A stretch of 64,000 bases of DNA, from the NCBI GenBank assembly GCA_944470555.2, contig OX104127.1, positions 158,385,276 through 158,449,275 on the forward strand, written 5' to 3'. The notes below the pieces were generated by a model. It saw only the letters and a program-made list of their open reading frames with translations, was not told the origin of the DNA and ran no database searches. This document shows positions 1 to 9,929 of the stretch, piece after piece. Within the stretch, counting starts at the first letter, position 1. Each line of letters begins with the position of its first letter. The position numbers and the translations under genes are program-made. Origin of the DNA: Heterobilharzia americana (lineage: Eukaryota; Platyhelminthes; Trematoda; Strigeidida; Schistosomatidae).

Positions 1-402
1 TGCGAATGCCTCTATATTGCCTGAATGTTAATTGTAATAAATTGGTTGTTTGTGGCTAGTAGAAGAATCCACGATACGCGTCTCGTCCTATTTAAGACTC
101 GTCAGCTGGATATACCTGCATCTCAGTGATGTTGTTCCCATTGAGACTCTAACCTCGTGCCCATCGCTTCAAACGCCGAAGCATTATCCATTATACAGTG
201 GAGGAACGATAGCCACTTCTTGTACAATGAGTTATGGTTATTACTATTTATTGACATACTTGTTATTCTCCGTTGTTTGTTGTGTTCGATCGAATTGTTC
301 AACCTCTATTGGCATATACGCTGGTATACGGATGCGTCGATATTGCTTGAATGTTAATGATGATAAATTCGTTGGTTGGTTGTGTTTAGCAGAAACAAGC
401 GT
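1..402 (-). mobile_element. Smα-like tRNA-derived SINE unit, antisense, left arm of an inverted repeat
   Basis: Read on the minus strand, the unit has a tRNA-like head, a hammerhead ribozyme (67-112), then a tail with the words CTAGCCACAA and CAATTCGATC that recur in every Smα-like copy here. It is matched base for base, apart from scattered changes, by 648-1050 in the opposite orientation. Smα is the abundant hammerhead-bearing SINE of schistosomes. The family assignment rests on the ribozyme plus the tRNA-like head, not on an alignment. Open frames through this unit are chance frames. Confidence 0.75.
67..112 (-). ncRNA. Type I hammerhead ribozyme, damaged
   Basis: On the minus strand: stem I strand ATCCAG, core CTGACGA, stem II GTCT-TAAATA-GGAC, then GAGA in place of the invariant GAAA, stem III CGCG..., and a returning stem I strand GTGGAT. 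The changed GAAA should abolish or strongly reduce cleavage. The match to the schistosome Smα hammerhead layout is otherwise clear. Confidence 0.75.
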
Positions 403-432
403 TCTGGATTCTTCTGCTAGCCACAATCAACC

Positions 433-436
<4 letters not shown>

Positions 437-467
<31 letters not shown>
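437..467. repeat. (TA)n microsatellite
   Basis: About 15 uninterrupted TA units lie between a short hammerhead 3' half (about 388-432, ending CTAGCCACAATC) and AT-rich DNA. No other feature is visible in the 250-bp spacer between the two SINE arms. Confidence 0.95.
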
Positions 468-471
<4 letters not shown>

Positions 472-647
472 GCAGTGATGTACATAAAATGAATTTTTAA
501 CATTATACAACCTCCCCAAAGTCATCTCAGATTTTATTCTCTAAAGAAGTAGTTTACTAGAGCAATAAAAATGTCAGAAGTTCATTTTTCAACATTTATT
601 GAAATTATGATAATTTGGTTGGTTGTAGCAAGCAGAAGAAGCAGAAG

Positions 648-1140
648 GATACGCATTTCTGCTAGACATAACCAACCAACGAATTTATCATCATTAACAT
701 TCAAGCAATATCGACGCATCCGTATACCAGCGTATATGCCAATAGAGGTTGAACAATTCGATCGAACACAACAAACAATGGAGAATAACAAGTATGTCAA
801 TAAATAGTAATAACTATAACTCATTGTACAAGAAGTGGCTATCGTTCCTCCACTATATAATGGATAATGCTTTGGCGTTTCAAGCGATGGGCACGAGGTT
901 AGAGTTTCAATGGGAACAAGATCACTGAGATGCAGGTATATCCAGCTGACGAGTCTTAAATAGGAAGAGACGCGTATCGTGGATTCTTCTACTAGCCACA
1001 AACAACCAATTTATTACAATTAACATTCAGGCAATATAGACGTATTCGCATAGGAACCCCTATGTCAATAGAGGTTGAACAATTCGATCGAACACAACAA
1101 TTAACGGAGAATAACAAGTATATCAATAAATAGTAATTTA
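648..1140 (+). mobile_element. Smα-like SINE unit(s), sense, right arm of an inverted repeat
   Basis: A tail segment (about 655-810), a tRNA-like head (about 820-900), a hammerhead (940-984) and a second tail (990-1135) follow each other head to tail, so parts of two consecutive units are present. The unit order is tRNA-like head, ribozyme, tail, repeating. The segment 648-1050 is the reverse complement of 1-402 with few differences. Everything from 1180 to about 1600 is AT-rich sequence in which I see no feature. Confidence 0.75.
940..984 (+). ncRNA. Type I hammerhead ribozyme, damaged
   Basis: Core CTGACGA is intact. The second core block reads GAGA rather than GAAA, and the 3' strand of stem II has lost a C (GGAAGAGA against the expected GGACGAAA). 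Stem I is ATCCAG with GTGGAT. Probably inactive. It is the partner of the 67-112 copy. Confidence 0.7.
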
Positions 1141-1599
1141 TTGAAATTATAAAAAAAATATATTTCGTAGATAAAATCACTGGTAGAACTGTGTTACTTA
1201 GAGTATTTTTATTTATTTATTCAATAGTCATTTACTGATTGGTTTACGCACATTTTTCAGCCTGTAATCAGAGTAATCTTTGCTTCGATTTATTTAGTTA
1301 TCTAGATTTGAAAAGGATATTTAGATGAAAAACAGACTAACAGATAAATGTTTTCATCTATTTTGGATTCATCGATTAAGATAAGTAACCTATACCATTA
1401 CCAATATACATCATGTAAGATATATTTTACTTTGCCAATCTTCGTTTAGTATATCGGAACAATAAAATCCGTGATGCTGATGTTTTTTTCAAAACTATCC
1501 AGTCTACTGTTGGTCAAGGATACACTGAAACCTATTTTTATCACATTGAAGCCATTATTTTATAACAAGAGCGAGTATATTTTAATATAATCCTAATGT

Positions 1600-1900
1600 T
1601 TTACTGGTTCTATTATAACATCGTTGATTGGACAGGACTAATCGGTCTCTATTGCTATACTGGCTCCTATGCGGATACCTCGATAATGTCTGAGTTTTAG
1701 TTCTATATGGAAATGATGAATATTGGCTAACAGTGGAATTCAGGATGCCCATTTTGTCTCGTCAAATGGATGTACCTACCTCCTAGTGAGTAGTGTTGTT
1801 CCTACCAGGATTCGAACTCAGGGCAGATAGCTTCAAATACTAGAGCATCATCAGTTAAACCACCAAGTCACGATAACCACCTCTTGTGCCACGAGTATAG
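1600..1900 (-). mobile_element. Smα-like SINE unit, antisense
   Basis: Minus-strand order: tRNA-like head with a B-box-like TTCGAA (about 1810-1890), a hammerhead remnant (1741-1772) with most of stem II deleted, and a tail that reaches about 1600. The unit abuts a sense unit at about 1905, making a head-to-head pair. The homology block shared with 47715-49515 begins inside its ribozyme. Confidence 0.65.
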
Positions 1901-1904
1901 TTTA

Positions 1905-2215
1905 AGTATTATCTCTTGTATTATACCCTCGAGGCATCTGCGTAGGAGCCCATATGCCAACAGAGACTGATCAATTCGATCTAGTCAACGAAAGGATAAT
2001 ACAAGAAATAATACTTAAACTAAACCCATCGCAAAAGACGTGGTTATCATGGCTCAGTGTTCTAGTGGATAACTCTCTGAAATTTGAGGTGGTCGGTCTC
2101 GAGTTCAAATCCCGGCGGAAACAGCATCGCTCCGCACTGCGGTACAAGTACATCCAGCTGACGAAGCCCAAAAGGAACGAAGTGTGCATCCTGGATTCCA
2201 CTGCTAGCTAGTATC
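1905..2215 (+). mobile_element. Smα-like SINE unit, sense
   Basis: The tail-type start (CATATGCCAACAGAGACTGA, 1951-1970) is followed by a tRNA-like segment with an A-box-like GTGGATAACTCT and a B-box-like GAGTTCAAATCCC, then a near-complete hammerhead and the terminal words TGGATTCCACTGCTAG. The 258-base open frame here is not a gene; it crosses the tRNA-like part and the ribozyme. Confidence 0.75.
2152..2196 (+). ncRNA. Type I hammerhead ribozyme, nearly intact
   Basis: Stem I ATCCAG pairs with CTGGAT. The core is CTGACGA. Stem II is AGCCC-AAAA-GGAAC. The GAAA block reads GAAG, which leaves a possible G·U closing pair for stem III (GTG...CAT), and cleavage would fall after ATC. Activity is uncertain because position 15.1 is G. 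Confidence 0.7.
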
Positions 2216-2440
2216 CATCATTACTATAGTTCAAATGCGTTTCAAAAATCAAAACAAGATTTTTCCTAACATTTCCCTATGTAAGGCACGGCATCTTCAC
2301 TGGAATATTCGGATCCTTTATATAACGTCAAAATGTAGAATCAAATAATGGTACATCAAATATTCAGTATATTTAGGCTATTGGTTACCTGATTTGCTGT
2401 TCAGACTAAGTAATTATGACTGATTGTAATTTCCCCGGCG

Positions 2441-2760
2441 TTGGCTAAAAGTGAAATCCAACACTTGCATTTCATCCTATTTGGGACTCATCGTCAACTG
2501 GAGCTGCCTCTACACCAATCAGTAATGCTGTTCTCACTGCTAGTCACCACCAATCAAATTTCAACATTATCAATAATCAGACAATATGGAAACATCCGTG
2601 AAGAAGTCCAATTTCCTATCAGAGCTAAATCAATTCGATGCGGAACAACAACGGCAAATCATAAATATCAAGTTCATATTTCTCATTATGTTTGTGTGTT
2701 CATGTATGTTGTTTCCTGTACTTGTATGAGTTTGCTGATGAACACTCAACCATGATCATT
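2441..2760 (-). mobile_element. Variant Smα-like SINE fragment with disrupted hammerhead
   Basis: On the minus strand, 2508-2452 reads CCAG, TTGACGAtGA, GTCCCAAATAGGAT, GAAA, TGCAAG, TTGGAT: a hammerhead with an insertion in the CTGANGA block and a lost first C. An identical broken version sits at 48762-48822 on the other strand, as part of the large inverted duplication. Confidence 0.55.
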
Positions 2761-3084
2761 GTAATTAAAGCTTGGATTAGGAAAGATCGTTATGAATGGT
2801 TTTGTTTGATTATTGTTTGCGAAATCGGTGAGTAGTCTGTTTCGTCTCTTCCATTTCTGGTGTTTGTTGTTGGACATCTGAGGTTAATCTTTCTTTATGG
2901 GAATGCAAACCCTTCCCCAATATGTCTACATCGACGAAGTCAATCATATGTCCATCTTCGATTGTATATATAGCTATAGCTGGTCACTCTTCTATATATT
3001 TTTTCAGGTCATGTTGATTCATCGGTGGAGGTATCGTACGTAATTTGTGTTAGGTGATTGTTGTTCGATACTTATAATTTCACG

Positions 3085-3300
3085 TTACTCTGCATGGTCG
3101 AATTGTTCAACCTCGGTATTCGTTGCACAAGAGATGTCAGGGTCATGTGTGAGGATTGTTGAGGAGTATCACAGCAAGACGAAACAGCTGCTATCCAGTG
3201 CTCTCAGGTTTCTAATGTTCCTCCAACTGACGTCATTCCATGATGAATTCTAACCTAAAATTAATTAATAAGACTCCACAAATCTTGAGATAGATTTGAT
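3085..3300 (+). mobile_element. Second-family (class 2) hammerhead SINE fragment
   Basis: A damaged hammerhead (3151-3203: TTGAGGA, GAAA, CAGCTG, CAGTGC) is followed by the class-2 tail (CTCAGGTTTC, CTCCAACTGA, then AATAAGACTCCACAAATCTT). The same head-ribozyme-tail order recurs at 3420, 8370, 23365, 29665 and 46918. The element is distinct from Smα in its ribozyme stems and its tail. Confidence 0.6.
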
Positions 3301-3419
3301 CTAGCTCTCATTGGTGACTAGCTTTGAGAGGTGATTCTCGAAGTTCCGATAGGAAGTCATAACCAGTGGAGTGGACCAAGTGGAATGTGAGGACAGTTAC
3401 TCAACGATGACATTGGATT

Positions 3420-3620
3420 CCGTTCCAGTGGCTCAATGATAACGTTGTGGTCGCGGAATGTGAAGGTCCTGGGGTTCGAATCTGATCGAGATGGGTCATG
3501 ATGGTGCAGCACTTGGGAGTCCCATACTGGGACGAAATAGCTGTTCAGTGTTCTCACCTTTCCAATATTCTTCCAGCTAGTGTCAGTTCATAGTGACTTT
3601 CGACAGTCCAACATTAGAAG
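3420..3620 (+). mobile_element. Class 2 hammerhead SINE copy
   Basis: A tRNA-like head with a B-box-like GGGGTTCGAATC (3472-3483) is followed by a hammerhead remnant at 3507-3552. The expected CTGAGGA has become TTGGGA (one base short), while stem II GTCC-CATACT-GGGAC and GAAA are kept. The tail reads CTCACCTTTCC. The ribozyme should be dead. Confidence 0.65.
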
Positions 3621-4520
3621 TCGTAAGTACTAGTTTCCAGTCTCAATGGATCAATATCATTCACTAGGGTACAGATCTATCTAGTTGAAGAGTTCTAAAT
3701 AGAAGGAAGTTGGCATTCTTGACTCCACTGTTGGTCATCAAGGTGGATAGCATATTGTGTTCATTCAGCCTAATCATTAGAGTCACATTTCAAACAATAG
3801 ACTTCGTAGATACAATTATTCTATGCCATTTTATGACTTGAATCTATGAATTTAACCAGGCGCTTTTTTAGTGAATCTGATGCTTTAAAATAGAATTTAA
3901 TACCAGTCTCTTGAAAAGTATTTTCTCTACAGGGTACTGTCATTGATGACTTCCATGATCTTGTAGTGAGTTATGCTATTATTATTATTACTATCGCTAC
4001 TATCATTATATTATCTCAATGTTACTTTTATTAGTAGTATTGGTATTATTATTATTATTATTATTATAATCGGCATTTGCTGTTTTATTCAACTCATCAA
4101 TAATGTTGCATGAAAACGTTTTGTTTGCTTTGCTGTTTCAGCTAGAATGAAAATATTTTTTAGATGAGTGAAATAAACTGAATTTGGTATATTTTAAAAT
4201 TAGTGAGAAGATTATTCATCAAAATTGAATCATATGCTTATGAGTAGACTATATCTATATACGCACAATTGTAAATATGTATATTTCTTATCTCAGAATG
4301 GTATTCATCATGGAGTGGGATCAGTTAGACGATAATTGAAACTATGGAAGCAGTGAACAGCTGCTTTATCCTAGGATACGACTTATCGCTAGTAGGCATA
4401 TATGACCTCATCTAGTATCGGATTCAGGGCGTTCAAGTTCCGAAGTCAACATGTCTCTGTTTAGTCACTAGAAAACGGTGATACGACTACATTATAGGGT
4501 TTGAAGACTGTGTACTACTG
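3620..4520. other. AT-rich stretch with an ATT microsatellite, no gene seen
   Basis: Interrupted runs of ATT occur around 3978-4068. A fragment of SINE tail (TGGCATTCTTGACTCCACTG, 3709-3728) is recognisable. No coding or structured feature was found in the remainder. Confidence 0.6.
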
Positions 4521-4529
4521 AATTCCGAC

Positions 4530-4715
4530 TCAAAAGTTGGGCACTGACGTGGTTAACACAAAAGAGTTAACATTCCTGAGACTAATGCTTCACAGGATCA
4601 TAGGTTCGAACTGCCAAGTAGTTCTAAACTAGCGTCAAAGAGATGTCTAATCGTTTCAGGTTTCCAGTAGTTCTGCAGTTGATGTCACTTCATGATTCAA
4701 AACCTTATAAGATCA
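4530..4715 (+). mobile_element. Decayed class 2 SINE remnant
   Basis: A B-box-like AGGTTCGAACTGCC (4602-4615) precedes a class-2 tail (CAGGTTTCCAGTAG, then GATGTCACTTCATGA). The hammerhead between them is no longer recognisable. From 4715 to 5150 nothing else is seen. Confidence 0.4.
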
Positions 4716-5149
4716 TCTTTAGTTTTTCATTTCATGCAAATATCAACATTTTTTGGTGACATATAATACGCTATTTATCATGGATATCCAGTATGCATGA
4801 AAGATTATAAATAAGGTTTTTATACTGATTGAAATTCAAGGGATATTTACATTCTTTCGCAAAGAAGATTACAACATATGGGACAAAACAAAAAATACAT
4901 ACCACACATCACTTACTCTTATACTTAAGATCTGTTGTATACTTAGGACGAAAAGCTATTGTTTATAAACCCTAAACGATAGTTGTTACATAAACTCTGG
5001 ATAAAAAGAAGGAAGACGAAGGAACCGTATTTACCACCAGTCTAATGCCAATATTCAACCCTAGTATAAAACGTCACTTTGATTAATAGGAGACAAGTTC
5101 AGACTAAACAAATTGACAAAATAATTCATATTCTCAAGTAAACCATAAA

Positions 5150-6295
5150 ATGCCAACCATTACCTTCATTGACAAATTAGACAGAAAGGTAACCGAGCGG
5201 TTGTTTGCCAATTTATGCTCCTAAACCTATATGAAGACGCCACATGCCAAGTAATGCACAATGTGAAGCTCAGTGATGTTTTTGAAGTGGAGACAGGAGA
5301 TGGGAGTAAAATAAGGCTCCCTACTGCCACCCATGATATTCCTGATTGATGTGGACTGGATCATGCAACAAACAGTGAGGAGCGAGAAGAGGGGCTACGC
5401 TGGCTTGACCAGGGAAAAGATCCTAGAAGATTTGGATTTCTCCGATGACCTATGTCTAGTGTCACACAAACTTGAAGATCTACAGGCGAAACTAACAAGT
5501 TGGCAGAAGAGACAGGGCAGCGAAGACGGGACTTCCTTCAAGTGAATGTAGAGAAGATAGAGGTGATGAAGATACCCAACCAACAACAACAAACTCCGAT
5601 CACCATCAATGGGAGAAACTTAAAGGAAGTGGTCTATTTCACCTACTCAGACAGCAGTGTTTCAACTACAGGAGGCACAGACGAGGATGTCAGAGCAGCC
5701 AGGATCAGAAAAGACAGCAAGATAGGCCTTCATTAACCTGAAACCGGTGTGGAGATATGCTTCACTGCACTCAGCATAAAGCGTGAACAACATCCAGATT
5801 TTCAACACCAATCCAGTCGAGTCAGTGCTTCTATGTGATGGTCGAAAGACTTGGTGCGTTACGAAAGGCATTCGCAACAAACTACAGATATTCATCAACA
5901 ACTGCCTACTCTGGCTCGTTACTGAAGATCAGATGGCCAGAATAACAGGAATAAGCAACAAGGAACTCTGGCCTTGCAACGAACCAAAGAAGCAAGAACC
6001 TATCACTCAACAAATATGCACTGGAAGGAAGTGGAGATGGATTGAGCATACAGTGAGAAGGCCGACTGGGGACATCAAGCGTCAGACCAGGCACTCAAGT
6101 GGAACCCAGATGGGAAGCGACGAATTGGGCGTCCGAGAGTGGCATGAAGGAGATCGTGCGAGGAAGAAATGAGAGCTTGTAGGCTGTCTTGACGACAGGT
6201 TTAAAAGATTGCAGAGAAGAGAGTGCACTGTAGGCGTGCTACTGAAGCCCTATGTTTCATTATGAATCCAAGGAATTAATAATAATATATTGTCA
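5150..6295 (+). mobile_element. RTE-like non-LTR retrotransposon, 5'-truncated pseudogene (copy 1)
   Basis: Broken reading frames encode the 3' half of an RTE-clade polymerase. They start in the fingers/palm (YEDATCQV-like) and pass the Y/LxDD block, here DFSDDLCLV at about 5425-5460. They continue through the thumb/connection (a degraded GSIVSTTGGTDEDV-like stretch) and a C-terminal region with RKWRWIEHTVRRP. The copy ends at the family's 3' tail CTATGTTTCA...AATAATAATA. At least three frameshifts and an in-frame stop separate the pieces. The endonuclease domain is missing, as in typical 5'-truncated copies. Confidence 0.8.
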
Positions 6296-6499
6296 GGGTT
6301 TCTAGATAAGACATGACGACCAACGTGGAACATTTCACAAGGGAGACTAATTGACCCCTTTCATCTAGTAGAAAGACTTAAGATTAGTAAGATTGTTGAA
6401 GAAGACGCCGCAGTTGGCTTTGACGTAAACAACCCAACTATAAAGATACGAAGAAGTAACGATCTGTAAGAGGTTCCAACTTGTTGGTTGTCGTTAGCA

Positions 6500-6715
6500 G
6501 GACATTGAGGTCCCCTTAGAAGTCCGAAATAAAATCGCCAGCTCTACAGTTGGAAACGTTACCATCATTGTTAGGAAAAGTTGTTTCAAGGTGGAGACAT
6601 GAATACCTACTTCCATACTGCTCTCACTTAGTTCACTGTATATGAAGTCTACTGTTTCTACTGAAGGAACATAAGTGAAAAGAGACGAAATATCACATGA
6701 TATCATGAACAAACT
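6500..6715 (-). mobile_element. PLE reverse-transcriptase scrap (family D type)
   Basis: The minus-strand frame reads ISCDISSLFTYVPSVETVD, the PLE palm motif A region (consensus SFDVSSLFTNVP). It is followed by ELSESSMEVGI. The catalytic Asp is present, but only about 70 codons survive and the piece is cut by the RTE tail starting at 6715. PLE RTs of this kind also occur at 37235 in the window. Confidence 0.6.
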
Positions 6716-7100
6716 ACAGACGTTCATCAACAGCTGCCTACGTTCGATACTGAAGATCAGATGGATTGCCAGAAAAAATAAGCAACAAGGAACTGTGTGA
6801 ACGAACCGACCAAGAACCTATCGCCCAACAAATATGCAGAAGCAGAGAGTGGAGATGGATTGGGCATACACTGAGAAGACCATTTGGAGACATCATGCGA
6901 CAGACCCTCGAGTGGAAGCCAAAAGGGAAAAGATGAGTTGGGTGATATGGAGTAGACCATGGGAGGAAGAAATGGAAGTTTATGGCAGTGGTGGAGGGAA
7001 GTTCAAAAGACTGAACAGAACAGAGTGCAATGGAGACATGCTACTGAAGCCCTATGTTCCACTAGGAACCCAAGGGACAAATAATATAATGATAATGATG
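6712..7100 (+). mobile_element. RTE-like retrotransposon 3' end (copy 2)
   Basis: Only the C-terminal coding segment is present (ICRSREWRWIGHTLRRP), followed by the 3' untranslated end (CCCTATGTTCCACTAGGAAC) and a short AATAATATAATGATAATGATGA tail split by substitutions. It is a severely 5'-truncated insertion that landed in, or was joined to, a PLE scrap. Confidence 0.75.
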
Positions 7101-7199
7101 AACTTACTACCTACCTTCAGATCCTCAGTCTTAATTAATTACTAGTCACAAGCCTGAATTATTCAATGAAATAAATCTAACCGAAGCCCCGTTCGCAAG

Positions 7200-7330
7200 C
7201 TTATGCACATTCTTATAGTAGCCAGTGAGGCAGTCAGAGTTAATGATGCCGACTGGATGCATAAGCCTAGGTAGGCAGAGAGGTGTTCGAATCCTCCATT
7301 GACTGTTTCGAAGTCAACTGCCTAAGCCAA
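7200..7330 (+). mobile_element. tRNA-like SINE remnant
   Basis: An A-box-like segment around 7240 and a B-box-like GGTGTTCGAATCCTCC (7282-7297) are 40 bases apart, as in tRNA-derived SINEs. No hammerhead follows. The flanks 7100-7200 and 7330-7870 hold nothing I can name. Confidence 0.35.
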
Positions 7331-7869
7331 TAAGTCAGAGCTCCAATGTTTACAAATTATCACATGAATCACTCTTCATTGCTCATTAGTGATACAATTA
7401 AAGATGGATTTCCTAAAGTTCTTTACCTATGTAGTCGATCAAATTGGGATTAGAACGGATATCCACTAACTATTTTAGGGCTCAATTAGTCAAGATGTTA
7501 TGAATACGCTCCGTTTGGGAGTCGTTTAATCAACCAAGTGAAAGACGTTAATTTATCATGCTATTTGTAGACATGATAATAAGGTTTATTGCATCTCTAA
7601 TGTTTTCATTTGCAGTTTTCAGACTACGACACATAGCTCAAAGATGACAAAGATTATGTGAAAAAGAGGGAATTTGACAAACTGGTTGAGATGGAAACCA
7701 AGTGATTATGACAGTCAACAAAATCATTACTTTAAGACTTATATAAGCCAAATCTTTACAATTTATCATGACACGAGTGAATGGACAGTGCACAGATAAA
7801 AAGGAATATTCTTGATTATACATTTAGATATTCATCGAGACTATCATTTTGACTACCTGAGATTTGGTT

Positions 7870-8030
7870 TAGCAGACTAGTTGTGATATTGAGTGATGAT
7901 TGAAGGTAGAATGAAAAGTTGAACTATGGCTGATTTGAACTACTGACCAATAGGTTCCATGTTCGATGCTCTACCAAATGAGCTAGAACGTCCGACTGCT
8001 GACCAAATTTTATTTTACTCTAATCGACAT
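7870..8030 (-). mobile_element. tRNA-like SINE (class 4), antisense
   Basis: The minus strand reads AGCAGTCGGAC, then CTAGCTCATTTGGTAGAGCA (A box) and GTAGTTCAAATCAGCC (B box), followed by a tail AACTTTTCATTCTACCTTCA. The partner at 8165-8290 is the same element in the opposite orientation, so the two make an inverted pair about 135 bases apart. No hammerhead is visible in this class. Confidence 0.65.
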
Positions 8031-8164
8031 GATACTCCCCTGTCTGATTCAGTTAGATTTAGATTAGAATGAGAAGTTCTGACTAGACAGCCAGTGTGAA
8101 TGCGATCAAGCGATAGTAACATGTCACAAATTCATACGGTAGTCAGCAAAATGAAATAAAAAGA

Positions 8165-8290
8165 AAATCTGGTTAGCAGTCGGACCTCATAGCTCAACTG
8201 GTAGAGCATCGGTCTAGAAACACGATTATGGCTGGTTGAAATCCAACTGTGGTCCACATTTTCATTTCACCTTCAATCATCACCCAGTGT
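8165..8290 (+). mobile_element. tRNA-like SINE (class 4), sense
   Basis: AGCAGTCGGACCTCATAGCT begins the copy. The A-box word TAGCTCAACTGGTAGAGCA and the B-box word GGTTGAAATCCAAC follow, then the tail CATTTTCATTTCACCTTCAA. The tRNA-like fold is decayed, so it is a SINE rather than a functional tRNA. Confidence 0.65.
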
Positions 8291-8369
8291 TTATCAAGAT
8301 GTTACTAGAGAAATTAGAAGTGGATTAAAAAAATGAACCTTGACACTTATGCGTAATTTATCGTTAAGG

Positions 8370-8520
8370 TACTATTCATCCCGAGTTCGATTTCTGGTGG
8401 GTTCACGTATGCGTACTGTTGAAGAGTCCATACTAAGACGAAACAGCTGTGCAGTACTCTTAGGTCTGCAGTAGTTCTCCAAAAGATATCATTTCTTAAT
8501 GGATACTACTTCTAAAAGAT
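8370..8520 (+). mobile_element. Class 2 hammerhead SINE copy
   Basis: A B-box-like GAGTTCGATTTCTGG (8381-8395) is followed by a hammerhead at 8412-8457. Stem I is GTACTG with CAGTAC, a compensated version of the usual GCACTG/CAGTGC. The core is TTGAAGA (C3 lost), stem II GTCCATACTAAGAC, then GAAA, CAGCTG. The cleavage nucleotide reads G, which does not support cleavage. The tail continues to about 8520. Confidence 0.6.
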
Positions 8521-8929
8521 ATAAAATGGTATATATATAGTTCAGTGAACGTTTGAGTTAGTTTTTACAGAACACTCAATCTACACTCAGCTAAACTCGG
8601 GAATTCCCACCTCAAAATTATCTCAAGACTAACTCAATCTACTTAAGAGATTTTGTTTCAGTAGTGTTAAATAACGGAATAAATTGACGGTCAGAAGTAT
8701 TTATATAGACATATGTCTATAATGTGTTAAGTTTTATGCATAAAATTTGCGCCGCATTCAATATGACTTATGGATTTTACCAGTGAATGAATGAACGGCA
8801 TTTCATGTTAGCTTACACTCTTAGCTGACCAGGAAAATGGCATTCAATCAGATTGGGGGTTTGTAGTGATTTTGTGTAATTTAAGTTGTGTATTTCTCAA
8901 AGATACCGATCAATTGGAGAAACATTGGC

Positions 8930-9070
8930 TTAGTAGTAACGTGTTCGCTATGGAACCTGAAGCCCCATGGTTCGTTTACTGGCGGGATCATTGATGTACA
9001 TTGGTGAGGAGTTCCAGATTGTTGAGCATTCCTAGTTTTTCAAAATATACGATGAAATGGTCAGGGTAAT
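8930..9070 (+). mobile_element. Class 2 SINE, 3'-truncated
   Basis: The tRNA-like head (GTAGTAACGTGTTCGCTATG, then CATGGTTCGTTTACTGGCGG) matches the head of the copy at 37530-37760 read on the minus strand. The ribozyme is reduced to GGTGAGGAGTTCC. From 9070 to 9575 no further feature was recognised. Confidence 0.5.
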
Positions 9071-9574
9071 TTGTTCAGTTCCATGAAATAGTGAGTATTT
9101 TTGGAAGTGCACATTATTTTACCCTTACCGCTATAATGAATTTGCTCAAATATGAGTTTACTTCTGGTGACATTTTATTTTTTACCCGACTGTGAGACAC
9201 ATTCAGGGTGGTATGCAAACTGGTTGCTCAAATTCGCAAGGTTATATCAACTATATCTTTTCATAGCAAACACAGATACATTTTAAGTTACATCAGAGTA
9301 AATTACGTGAACATGCTGAAGTACTTCAGTGTAGAGGAATTACAGTATCCAAATATTGTTCTTGTCAATCTGTGTGACCTAAGGGATAGTTGATTTAAGC
9401 AAAGAGATATAAAGTTGAGAGAACATCAAACAATTATCATTCTTATTCTGAACTATATATCTCCTACAGTAACTTAGAGGGGTGCTTCTTACTCAGGTTG
9501 TTCAAATGAATTCTAGCAAAATACAGAAATCTAAGGGAAACACAGAAAAAGATCAAAGCGAATAAACATTCTTC

Positions 9575-9925
9575 ATTTTGATGATTTGGTTGGTTGTGGC
9601 TAGCAGAAGAATCCAGCTTGACGCGCGTTTCGTCCTATTTAGGGCTTGTCAGCTGCATGCACCTGCACCCCAGTGATGTTGTTCCCATTGAGACTGGGAC
9701 CTCATATTCATCGATTCAAACACCAAGGCCTTATGCACTATACCACGGAGGAACGATAGCCACTTCTTGTTCAACGGGTAGTAGCTGTTACTATTTATTG
9801 ACATACTTGTTATTCTCCGTTGTTTTGTTGTGTTGGATCGAATTGTTAGACCTCTACTGGCATATGAGCTCAAATGCTTATGCCTCGATATTGCCTAAAT
9901 GTCATTTATGATAATTTAGTGGGTT
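9575..9925 (-). mobile_element. Smα-like SINE unit, antisense
   Basis: Minus-strand order is tail segment, tRNA-like head (about 9660-9780), hammerhead (9611-9658) and the end words CTAGCCACAACCAACC. The other end runs into RTE copy 3 at about 9930, just after a second GGCTAGCC, so the RTE sequence probably interrupts or abuts a second unit. Confidence 0.7.
9611..9658 (-). ncRNA. Type I hammerhead ribozyme, damaged
   Basis: Core reads CTGACAA (G8 to A), then stem II GCCC-TAAATA-GGAC, an intact GAAA and stem III CGCGCGTC. Two to three extra bases precede CTGGAT. The G8 change and the insertion should inactivate it. Confidence 0.65.
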
Positions 9926-9929
9926 GTGG

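Noticed and set aside
50..478. 142-codon open frame and its mirror at 582-1001
   Set aside because: Both cross the tRNA-like head and ribozyme of Smα-like SINEs in antisense; they match each other only because the DNA is an inverted repeat.
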